This document shows positions 19,940-28,442 of a DNA stretch of 28,958 nt, in pieces. The position numbers and the translations under genes are program-made. This stretch comes from Chara braunii (taxonomy: Eukaryota; Streptophyta; Charophyceae; Charales; Characeae), in contig BFEA01000039.1 of the NCBI GenBank assembly GCA_003427395.1, forward strand, positions 1,736,461 to 1,765,418, written 5' to 3'. The notes under the pieces are model-generated. The model searched no databases. It saw only the letters and a list, made by a program, of their open reading frames with translations, and was not told the DNA's origin. Numbering within the stretch: the first letter of the stretch is position 1; each line of letters opens with the position of its first letter.

Positions 19940-19952
19940 TGGTATTGGAGCC
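19940..19952 (+). promoter_or_regulatory. Primer-binding site, tRNA-iMet type
   Basis: TGGTATTGGAGCC, two mismatches from the plant tRNA-iMet complement TGGTATCAGAGCC. It follows GGGCGTGAGGT, exactly as in the minus element, and precedes the first gag ATG by 117 nt. Confidence 0.78.
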
Positions 19953-20069
19953 GACACGTGTCGGTTCTGATGATAGTAAGTCGAACTGGCGAGAGGTAGA
20001 AGAAGCCCTCAGCCAGCTCGAAGAGACCGCCCAGTGACGAGGTCTCGATCTAGTGCGATTGCACCCACC

Positions 20070-22157
20070 ATGCGAATGGCAGACGGTAATAGGGTGGTTG
20101 TTAGCATTCCTGCCCCCTTCCCCTTCTTCCCTAACCATACCCACCCCGAAAATTGGTTGGAAGCCGTCGAAGCTCAAGGATACAGCGCGGGTGATCTTCT
20201 CCGCGTTCTTACCTTGCTACTTCGCAATACGTCGCGTGACTGGTTCAGAAAGCACACGTGGGTAGATTGGAATACTTTCAAACAAGCGTTCTTGGCCCAA
20301 TTCGATACGGTCAGTGAAGATGCCGCCTGGTACGTACTCAAAAATCGTCTTGAAGGACCAGGGGAATTGCTGCCTGATTTCGTGGATCGATTTCAAACCA
20401 CGTTGGATAAATCTGGGCGAGATGAGAAATCCGCTCGAGATTTGTTCATCGATCATCTACGAAGTCCGACGTTGAAAGGGAAGTTACAGAAAAAGGTTTC
20501 CCCGAAAACTCACCAGCTATCGGCTATCATCGCAAAAACCCTCGAGTTAGACCTGGCCGATACAAAGAAATATATGAGTCAGGGAGACGAAGACATCACA
20601 GATACGATACAGGATGTAGCAGCTAAAAGGCAATCATGGTTACGGGCGGTAGAATGGTTTTATCCCCATGACCTCCCCGAAGGGACCGCCTCTGATATCT
20701 TGTTAGCTTCGTCGTCTTTGCCCCCAACGAATCCACAGGTAGCGGCAGTCAGAAGCATAATCCCCAACGGTTCTCCTTCTCAGGTCGTAACAAACTTACA
20801 TCTTGCACAAATGATCCATATGGCCACCACCAAGCAATCAGAATGGATGAGCAACCTGGTTCAAATGCAGGCAACTCACATGGAGCGGATGGAACAGATA
20901 ATGAGTCGGTTAATTAAGCCCAACCCGGCCCCTGCTCGACCTGCCCCTACGTCATTTCCCCTCTTGCCTGCCCCGCCTACACCTGGGTACGCCCCACAGT
21001 TCCCTCACCCAGCTAATCCAGCAGGAAAGGTCGAGTATTTTAATTGCAAGCAGCCCGGACATTTTGCCCGGGAATGTCCACAAACGAAACGTAATCAACC
21101 CCCACCAGCCGCGGCCCCTGTAGCTCTGAACCAAGGACGAGTGGCCGCACTGATGGATACGGCTCAAGGAGGGGAACTTGTTGCATATGAGCAACCCTCC
21201 CCCTCAATGGCAGTTGCTTCAACCTCGGGAGCTTCTTCCTCCTCCGACGCTGCTGATGTGGTCGATCCACTCGAGTACCTTCATCTCGCCGGAATGGTCG
21301 GAGCGATCCGATCGGCCCATGATGATCTTGAATGGGTCGATCGCGAATCCAATCCCGGTCCACAGTTTCGGACGGGAGAAATTGATGTATTACGAGCGCT
21401 TAGGCAGCTGTATATCCGTGTTCCGATCTCGGTGGGGCATTTGCTCACCATCTCCGAAGCTGCAAACGATAAACTCCTGCAACATTGCCAGAAAAATCAA
21501 AAGCGCTTCACTTACCAGCGATTACAGCGAATGTTGAAGAAGACGGAAGGAGGTGAGGAGGTTGCACCACCTGAACCTGAAACAGGTGAACCCGTAGCAG
21601 CACGAGTAGCCGCGATTTCGTTGGCAGAGAAGGATCACTTTGTACGAGCTCGACCAGTGTTGTGGAAAAGCGATGAGTGTGATTGTGAAGTTTGGGGCAA
21701 ACCGTTTAACGCCCTTATCGATACTGGGTCTTCTGCAGTGGCCATATCCTTAGACACAGTAAGAAAGACAGAACGACTCGGATCCATTCTTCCTCAATCT
21801 GGCAAAGACAATTATGTCTCTGCCGACGAGGAAGCAATGAACATCGTAGGTATTATTGAGAATGTGGCTGTGAAGGTCGGACGAGTACACGTCCTTGTTA
21901 ACGCACTAGTGATAGATGTGCGCTGCTATTCTGTTTTGTTAGGATTACCTTGGGCGATGGTGGTAAGTGCTCGTCTGCATTTGGACTCCAAACAACTGGT
22001 GCTCACGCAAATCGGGGGAAAGCCTCAGACAGTCCCTTTGCGGATTTCCACCCGGACGGTAAAACGAACTCCTAACCCTGCCCAAGTAGGGATGATTCAA
22101 GGCCTCAATCCCGAGGAACCTTCTTCCTCGGACATCCGTAGCGGAATCGGGGAATAG
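20070..22157 (+). CDS. Gag-protease polyprotein
   Basis: ATG 20070 (ACCATGCG) opens 695 residues. Residues about 25-150 are a retrotransposon-gag domain (WLEAVEAQ, WVDWNTFKQAFLAQF, RDLFIDHLRS). A Pro-rich linker leads to a zinc knuckle at 323-336, whose first ligand is Tyr instead of Cys (YFNCKQPGHFAREC), so metal binding is probably lost. The retropepsin motif LIDTGSS has Asp551, intact, with VLLGLPWA downstream. The frame ends at a TAG, and homology to the minus element continues in the same frame past it, so the stop is either a mutation or a leaky gag-pol boundary. Roles by family: RNA packaging and polyprotein cleavage. Confidence 0.93.
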   Translation: MRMADGNRVVVSIPAPFPFFPNHTHPENWLEAVEAQGYSAGDLLRVLTLLLRNTSRDWFRKHTWVDWNTFKQAFLAQFDTVSEDAAWYVLKNRLEGPGELLPDFVDRFQTTLDKSGRDEKSARDLFIDHLRSPTLKGKLQKKVSPKTHQLSAIIAKTLELDLADTKKYMSQGDEDITDTIQDVAAKRQSWLRAVEWFYPHDLPEGTASDILLASSSLPPTNPQVAAVRSIIPNGSPSQVVTNLHLAQMIHMATTKQSEWMSNLVQMQATHMERMEQIMSRLIKPNPAPARPAPTSFPLLPAPPTPGYAPQFPHPANPAGKVEYFNCKQPGHFARECPQTKRNQPPPAAAPVALNQGRVAALMDTAQGGELVAYEQPSPSMAVASTSGASSSSDAADVVDPLEYLHLAGMVGAIRSAHDDLEWVDRESNPGPQFRTGEIDVLRALRQLYIRVPISVGHLLTISEAANDKLLQHCQKNQKRFTYQRLQRMLKKTEGGEEVAPPEPETGEPVAARVAAISLAEKDHFVRARPVLWKSDECDCEVWGKPFNALIDTGSSAVAISLDTVRKTERLGSILPQSGKDNYVSADEEAMNIVGIIENVAVKVGRVHVLVNALVIDVRCYSVLLGLPWAMVVSARLHLDSKQLVLTQIGGKPQTVPLRISTRTVKRTPNPAQVGMIQGLNPEEPSSSDIRSGIGE

Positions 22158-22929
22158 GTGTACGAAGAAGAAATGCCTAGTGAGGATGAATGGAAGCACC
22201 TGGTCGAACTTTTCGAGCACGAAATCCCCAAAGAGTTTCGAGTGTGCCCCAGAACCGCCCGAAGCTTCCACTGCGATTCGGAAACCCGGGTCAGTCCTTT
22301 AACCCTTCTCGGGGAACCCATCTTGCAAGTATCTGACCTAGCAAATGATTTGGAACCCCCTCGCACCTTGTACGAGGGAGCGCTTACGAGCACGCTACCA
22401 ACAGACAAAACAATATGTGGATGTTTCTGTTTTCCCACCAAGATCCTTGCTAACAATGGGAGCGGCCATCGCTTTGATTAAACAAGAGGTCGAAGCACCG
22501 GTAGGCGGCGTACCCGATCTGATGCAGGAGATGGCGGATCTAACAGGACTAACTGTGGAAAAAACATCGGCCAGTTCAGAGACTGATGCCGAAGCCAAGG
22601 AAACCGAAATGATCATCCCTGCTGAATCGCAGATGATTGCGATTGTTTTCTCTGTTCACACCAGTAGTTCCGTTTTTTCCAGTGTCCATGAGCGACGGGA
22701 AAGGCCGGCCGATTGGGTCGACATATCTCTTCAGATCCCTGGACGACCGACAATCTCCCTCTCAAACCACGTCCCCACCGAACTCCAAAAGTCGCTAATT
22801 AGTATTTTGAATGACTACGTGGAAGTATTGAGTTTGCGTGATAATGATATCGGCCTAACTAACGTGATTGAACATGCCATTCTCACGGGGGATCATCCAC
22901 CCATTAGTTGCGTTCCTTATAGGTACTGA
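22158..22929 (+). pseudogene. Protease-RT spacer region of pol, broken
   Basis: Continues the gag-PR frame after the TAG (LLGEPILQVS, LEPPRTLYEG), then shifts frame near 22385-22400 and goes on as a frame ending at TGA 22927-22929. The second part contains SQMIAIVFS and LSNHVPTE, aligned with the minus element (AQMMATVFS, HVPQYVPNE). It ends at PYRY, just before RT homology. The TGA replaces a residue of the PYRYS block of the minus copy. No enzymatic motif was seen. Confidence 0.7.
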
Positions 22930-24288
22930 CCAGCTCAAAGAGCGGCCGCTTTTCAGCGGATCAAAGAATTTGAAGCTAATGGATGGATCGAACCTGCTAT
23001 AGGACCATGGTCTTTTCCCGTAGTGATTGTGCCTAAAAAGGCCGGAGGAATTCGCATTTGCATCGATTATCGAAAGTTGAATGATATCACGATCAAGGAT
23101 GTGTACCCTCTCCCCCGGATTGACGAGTTGTTGGATGCGATTGGGAGTGCTCGATTTTTCAGCAAGTTTGATGTTCGCCATGGGTTCCATCATCTTCTTG
23201 TTCAAGAAGAAGATCGCCCGAAGACTGCGTTCGTACTCTTCGAAGGTACGGGGCAGTGGATTCGATGTCCGATGGGTATCTGCAATGCTCCCACAACTTT
23301 CCAGCGAGCCATGAACATGGCCTTTCAGAACTTTGTGCGGAAGACTCGTCTGGCGCAGAGTATCGTTAACTACTGTGTGATTGTGTACATGGATGACATT
23401 TTGATGTACTCGAGTTCCTACGAAGGGCACGTGCAACACATCGAATGGGCGTTGCATGCGTTACGAGATGCTGGTTTCAAGGTGGCGTTCGAGAAGTGTT
23501 AGTTTTTCCTTTTCACCATTTCCTTTCTAGGACACGTGGTAACAGATCAAGGACTTAGACTGGAGCCGAAGAAGGTGGCAGTTGTCAGAGTTGCGCCGGT
23601 GCCTACGACTATTACGCTGGTTCGCGCCTTTCTGTGTCTGGCCTCGTACTACCGAAGGTTTATCAAGGGCTTCGCGACGATTGCGGGGCCCCTCACGAAT
23701 CTGCTGCGAAAAGACCAGCTGTTGATCTGGACGCCGGAGTGTGATTAAGCGTTTTCGGAACTCAAGGCCGCCCTCGTTTCGGTCCCGGTCCTTATAAGGC
23801 CGGATCCCGAAAAGCCTTTTGTCCTCATTACTGACTCGCAGCCAGAGGCAATTTCGGCGATCTTAGCCCAGGTGGGACCAAGCGGACTTGAGAACGTGGT
23901 GGAGTATGCGTCCAAATCGGTGCCCGCCTGCAAGCGTAACTACGCCGCTCCAACAGGAGTATGCTACGCGGCCCTCTGGGGAATCAGTCACTTTCGAGCT
24001 TACTTGTACGGGCAGAAGTTCACACTGGTAACCGATCATGAGCCTCTGCTAGCCCTGAAGAAATCTAAGGATTACTCGGGCATGATCGGGCGATGGGCAA
24101 CGGTGCTGCACAGCATGAACTTTGACATTCGTCACCGGAAACACGAAAGGCACGGGAATGCGGACAGATTGACACGACTGCACCGACCTGAGAAGGTTCC
24201 GAAGAATGAGGAGGTGATTCCGTGGAACGAACCGAAGAAGGAGAACGGACCTCGGTACGGCCAAGTGGAGATCCTGTCAAAGGAGTAA
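22930..24288 (+). pseudogene. Reverse transcriptase-RNase H, interrupted by stops
   Basis: One frame from 22930 to the TAA at 24286-24288, broken by TAG 23500-23502 and TAA 23746-23748. RT motifs: PWSFPVVIVPKK, RICIDYRKLN, DVYPLPRIDELLDA, FSKFDVRHGFHH, CPMGICNAPTTFQR and an intact YMDD at 23386-23397. The thumb and connection follow (ASYYRRFIKGFATIAGPLT). RNase H runs from FVLITDSQPEAISAILAQ to the HGNADRLTRL block. The Glu expected in APxGExY is Val (codon GTA at 23959), while the minus element keeps Glu. A second, archaeal-type RNase H was not seen. The next gene starts 68 nt downstream in a different frame. Confidence 0.93.
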
Positions 24289-24356
24289 GTGACACGGGGT
24301 CCATTTTTTGTTCTTCCCCCTCTGCAATTCAGTCCCATCTCTCCCTCTCCACCATC

Positions 24357-26045
24357 ATGACTACCCCACCCGTCTCTGCGACCCCCTCTTCTCCTACTAA
24401 TTCTGCCCCTCTCACCTCCTCCGCTTTCTTTGCCACCCTCCCCAATAAATTCTGCTATTTCTGTACATGTATTGCACGGGTTTATAGGGTTGACTGTCAT
24501 CCTTTCGAAACCGGGTTTGTCGATTGGGTAGAATGTGCCGCGTGTGTCAATTGTGCACACGGGGCCTGCGTTCGCTATCGGACGAGTAGCAAGGAGTGGA
24601 GGTGCCCCCTGTGTAGAACGGCCAAACTTCCCATAGAGGTTCGATTCGAGGCCGCCCGAATGGACGGACCTGAATATGACGAGAAATACCGTCGGGCGGA
24701 GGTTTGGACGGATAAAATTTTATTAGCTAAATTAGCGGGATTATCATTGGGTCACCTCACCAAACACGACAGACGTAGGGCTACCGAGAGATCTCGGGAC
24801 TATCAATGGATCAACGGTCATTTGGAGAAGCGTAAAACTGACCGATCGGGTTTGTGGTTGACGGTTCCTCATCCATTCCAGAGATATGATTGGACCCGAT
24901 CTGCTCACGAAGAACAGGCCGCTCATTTCGCGATACGTGTCACGGAGGCAACTATAGACCAAAACCAATAGTTCTGGTCCAATATACAAGATGATGTCAG
25001 ATACGTTGTCGCCAACTGTGTGGTCTGTGCCGCTGATTGCGCCCCAATACGGGGACCGAACACGATAGTACCAACGGAAGTAGAATGCCCCTTTTAGCGA
25101 GTCAGTATGGACACGACAGATATTGACGTGCCACCTGGCCCAAACCGCTGTGAATATTCTATCCTTTTAGTATTAATAGATCATTTTTCCAAGTACATCG
25201 AGGTCTACCCCTACAAGACCCGCAAGGCCGCGGAAATAGCCACGTACATCGATCGGTTCCTCTATACCCATCTAGATACGGAAGAAATTCTGACCAACAA
25301 TGGGTCCGAATTCAAGGGCGAAGTAGAGGAACTGCTCGCGCGAAGGGGCATCACGCTCCGACATACGGCGCCCCACGTGTCTCAGTCGAACGGGTTGGTC
25401 GAAAATGCCAACCGTATGATTAAAACCGCCCTTCGCAGGAATTTAGCGGCACATGACACGCGTCCGTGGCCCGAGATCGTGTATCAGATCGTCGGAATTC
25501 ACCGGGCCACCCCTCATGAGTCCACGGGGTTCACCCCCTTTCAGCTTCGCACTAATAGCCTCCCCTATGTCGACTACCGGGTAACTCGGAAATTACCAAA
25601 GCAGGGGGCAGAGACAAGCGTGCCACCCTCAAGGCCAAGGCCAAAAGGTATACCGATTTAATGGAACGGGCCATCCCGAAGCTAGCCCGAAAAAGACAGA
25701 GGATGACCGATCTGGCCCACGGTGCCCTAGCATCAATATAAATTAGGGGACCTGGTGCAGGTACGTAAATGTGCACGCGACCAGAAACTCGCTCCCAAGT
25801 TTTCTGGTTGTTTTCGCGTTGTCGAGCTCGGACCCAACGGCGCCAACACAGTGCGTATCGCGCCCGAGGTTAGTGCCAGCCATAACTCTGTCCCCATCGT
25901 CCGACATACCTCCTACCTCCGACCTCTCCCTCCCTCTGATCTTCCCCCTTCTTCCTCCTCCGAAGGCGAGGAGAACGACGACGATCTAACTCTCTCTCCG
26001 CTCTCTCCCTCCTGCCCTTCGTCTTCCTCTCCGTCCTCGCCATGA
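24357..26045 (+). pseudogene. PHD finger-integrase
   Basis: ATG 24357 (ATCATGAC) opens the frame. After a Ser/Thr/Pro-rich leader comes a PHD finger at 24453-24614 with exactly the spacing of the minus copy (C-x2-C-x23-C-x2-C-x4-H-x2-C-x11-C-x2-C; EWRCPLC at the end). The HHCC segment (AHEEQAAH ... CVVC) and DDE core follow: SMDTTD, LTNNG and SNGLVEN. The second catalytic Asp is Asn (codon AAC at 25296). Stops: TAG 24969-24971, TAG 25095-25097, and the frame end near 25659, after which a short part reads in another frame. The GPY/F-like module (25740 to about 25860, KLAPKFSGCFRVVELG) and Ser/Pro-rich tail return to the first frame and end in TGA 26043-26045. Confidence 0.9.
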
Positions 26046-27574
26046 GCTTCATCACGGAGTGGGCTCTCGATGATCAACTGTTGCAGCCACGTGGCCACAT
26101 CTCGGAAATTCGGCAAGTTCGTTATCCACGGCTTAGTACGGATCTTCGGCGTCTGGCGCAGTTCTTCTGCGACGTGGGTGTGTGTGCAGCCACCACGTTT
26201 CGATTCGAAGGGAGTCGGCAGGCAATAGTATTGGCGGAGGTGGTAGCAGTATATCGGCGAGCGGCTCCCCAAACGAGCCACGTCACCACAGTCGCGGCTT
26301 TCAGCGGCGATATCAGTACGGTCAATCCACTATGGCATACCGCGATCTTGACCTCGCTGCGAGAGTGGACGGAGCAGGTGTCCAACGTGTGGCAGCACGG
26401 TCTTGCCCGACCAGGGCACATCTCATCCCGACCTTTGCACCTGATCTTGACGGGGTCCGCCTCTCTCCGCGCGAGCCAGCGGTTGCGATCCCCGCCCTCG
26501 TTGCTTTCCCATGCCCCAATGAACCGCGCCGCCCCCCTCGCTCCTCTCTCCATCTTCGGTCTCCCCTCTCTTTTCCGTACCTTCTGGCAGTCCGATCTTC
26601 ATCCTCATATTTCCCTCTCGATCGAACCCCTTTCCATCCCGCTTCTTAATCCCGGGCATTGGCGACTTTGGCGCGAGACCTTTGTCGAACTGTCCATGTG
26701 TTTGGCTCGAGTGAAGGTGACGTGGACGCGGACCAGCGACCATCCCGCGTATTTCGAAAGTCTGGAATTACTGATCATACAAGCTTGGAGGACTAACGCG
26801 GAGGGTGATCTCCTCGGTTTTCTCTTCGGATCGGTGCGGCCGGGTCATCTCCAGCTAATCACTCAAGAACTCATAGCGCCGATCGTGCAACTGGCGGACG
26901 ATCTCACTCTTGACATCGTTTCGCAAAGCGACGACAGCCCCGCTCCGCACGTACTCACGCGAACGTTGGATCCGTATCTTCAGTGGAGTGCATGCTTGGA
27001 AGAGCCTGGTGACGAAGACTCTTTACCGTCGCGGCAGGAGTATCTGAAGCCATACGGCATCATCGATCACGCTTTCTATCCGAAGGCAAAGGAGGTGGTG
27101 ATAGAAGGGGAGGAAAGTGACGACGATGAGGAAACATCGGAAGAGGGAAGCTATAGCGAGTATAGCAAGGGCAAGCAGAGTGAAGAAGAAGAAGAAGAAG
27201 AAGAAGAAGAAGAAGAAGAAGAAAAGGAAGAAGAAACCGGGTCTGAGTGCGAAGCCTCGCCGGAGGAAGCGACGCGTACTGGCACGGAGGCAGAAGATCC
27301 TGAGCCAGCATGCAAGCGGGAAGAAATTGCCACTGGAAAACGCCAGCTGGAGTTCGCCAGCGGAGCAAGCCTGCGCATCGGTGACGATCCAATCAGAAAT
27401 CTGGAGCCGCCGAAGCCCGAAGATGGCGACCCAGCAGCCGCCACCCCAAGCACCTCACGGCGGAGACGGAGCCGATCCTCCTCCCCCTCCAGCCCCATCC
27501 GTCCCCCAGTTCGTCCACGTACCGATGCAGGGGATAGGCCTTCGTCCCTGGACGTTATCCCGCCGTCCCCTTGA
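26042..27574 (+). CDS. ORF-X, accessory protein after integrase (unknown function), intact copy
   Basis: The 510-codon frame starts at ATG 26042, which overlaps the integrase TGA as ATGA. Blocks shared with the minus element are: N-terminal (residues about 1-125, DLRRLAQFFC, AEVVAVYRRAAP, FSGDIST), middle (about 215-330, WRETFVELSMCL, IQAWRTN, GFLFGSVRP, LITQEL, QLADDLTLDI, LQWSAC), a Glu-rich acidic tract (about 360-405) and a tail with basic RRRRSRS and Pro. No transmembrane or signal segment was noticed, so an envelope role is not supported. I do not recognise the family. Position between integrase and 3' LTR is where some plant Ty3/gypsy elements carry env-like or extra ORFs. Confidence 0.8.
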   Translation: MSFITEWALDDQLLQPRGHISEIRQVRYPRLSTDLRRLAQFFCDVGVCAATTFRFEGSRQAIVLAEVVAVYRRAAPQTSHVTTVAAFSGDISTVNPLWHTAILTSLREWTEQVSNVWQHGLARPGHISSRPLHLILTGSASLRASQRLRSPPSLLSHAPMNRAAPLAPLSIFGLPSLFRTFWQSDLHPHISLSIEPLSIPLLNPGHWRLWRETFVELSMCLARVKVTWTRTSDHPAYFESLELLIIQAWRTNAEGDLLGFLFGSVRPGHLQLITQELIAPIVQLADDLTLDIVSQSDDSPAPHVLTRTLDPYLQWSACLEEPGDEDSLPSRQEYLKPYGIIDHAFYPKAKEVVIEGEESDDDEETSEEGSYSEYSKGKQSEEEEEEEEEEEEEEKEEETGSECEASPEEATRTGTEAEDPEPACKREEIATGKRQLEFASGASLRIGDDPIRNLEPPKPEDGDPAAATPSTSRRRRSRSSSPSSPIRPPVRPRTDAGDRPSSLDVIPPSP

Positions 27575-28052
27575 TTACCTCACCCTTAAGCAGATCCACA
27601 CCCCCGTCACCTTCCCCCGCCACCCCTTCCATCCCCATCTCTTCCGTGATTTCTACTCTACGCGCCTAATCGCTACCGTCTACCCTCACCGCTCCCTTCA
27701 GCCCGCTGCCCCCACGTTCTGTCTACATATCCTGTTGTTCAGCGCTGCGTGGGAGCAGTGCAACGTAGTAGAAGTCTACTGCGTAGCCACGGGGACGATC
27801 CCCGTCTGTCGCCACTACGATTTCTTTCGCGCAACGCTCTTCCGCACCCTCTCCTCCCTCTACCGCGACTACCTCGCCTCTCTCCCTCATAGCGGCGATC
27901 GCTTCCCTCGTTTTCACCGGATCATTCGCTATGAGGAACTTCCGGTGACAGTAGAAGGGTTGAATCGTTGCCTACCCCCACTTCCTCCCCGTCGTCCCTG
28001 CGGACTTCCCTCCATGTACCGCCTCTACTGGCCCATTCCAACAAGGCGGTAA
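27423..28052 (+). CDS. ORF-Y, 3'-most accessory protein (unknown function)
   Basis: ATG 27423 (GAAGATGGCGACC) opens 209 residues and aligns with the minus ORF-Y start at 997. The open frame continues upstream to 27117, where the GAA run of ORF-X is read as polylysine. In the minus element a stop separates that Lys-rich part from ORF-Y, so the start at 27423 is preferred. Content: Pro-rich N-terminus, LRPWTLSRRPLDYLTL, TPVTFP, FCLHILLFSAAW, VVEVYCVATGTIPVC, RDYLASLP and RFPRFHRI. The first 152 nt overlap ORF-X in the +1 frame. Function unknown; possible Cys pairing in the centre (FCLH, VYC, PVC). Confidence 0.72.
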   Translation: MATQQPPPQAPHGGDGADPPPPPAPSVPQFVHVPMQGIGLRPWTLSRRPLDYLTLKQIHTPVTFPRHPFHPHLFRDFYSTRLIATVYPHRSLQPAAPTFCLHILLFSAAWEQCNVVEVYCVATGTIPVCRHYDFFRATLFRTLSSLYRDYLASLPHSGDRFPRFHRIIRYEELPVTVEGLNRCLPPLPPRRPCGLPSMYRLYWPIPTRR

Positions 28053-28442
28053 AACCCAATCGCATGACTATTCTCCCCCCCCCTCTCTCTACCTTCACCC
28101 AATCGACAGGGGAGAACGACACGAATCAGTAAGCTTCGCGAAGATCACTCCATCGACGATGACGCCAACCTATGCTCTGATTCGACGGGCCACGACGAGC
28201 CGGGGTGTAGAGCACACGGAGAACCAGGGGACAATGATGGCGTCACCTAGACGACCTCCGACAATTCCAGCAGCACGAACCCATGGACTCACGAAGAGAT
28301 GGCAATTGAAGTTGGCGTCAACATGAACTCGGCGCGATTATCTGCTCCGTTCCTCATGCATCACTCTTCCCCCTCCTTCCTTCTCTGCCGTGACATGCAA
28401 TCAGGAGATTGCATAATTTTGGAACCCCCTGCGCATCACATA
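28053..28442 (+). other. 3' noncoding region before the 3' LTR
   Basis: Between the ORF-Y stop and the LTR start. No gene is supported. The bases just before the LTR (CCCCCTGCGCATCACATA) are not a polypurine run, so no standard polypurine tract is visible at the expected place. The nearest purine-rich word is GAAGAGATGG near 28289. Confidence 0.6.

Noticed and set aside
27060-27498. Minus-strand frames with poly-Leu or poly-Ser opposite ORF-X
   Set aside because: They are antisense readings of the GAA run; the plus-strand ORF-X is the one conserved in the minus element.
26042-28052. ORF-X or ORF-Y as a retroviral envelope gene
   Set aside because: No signal peptide, transmembrane helix or fusion-peptide-like segment was seen in either element; position alone is not enough.
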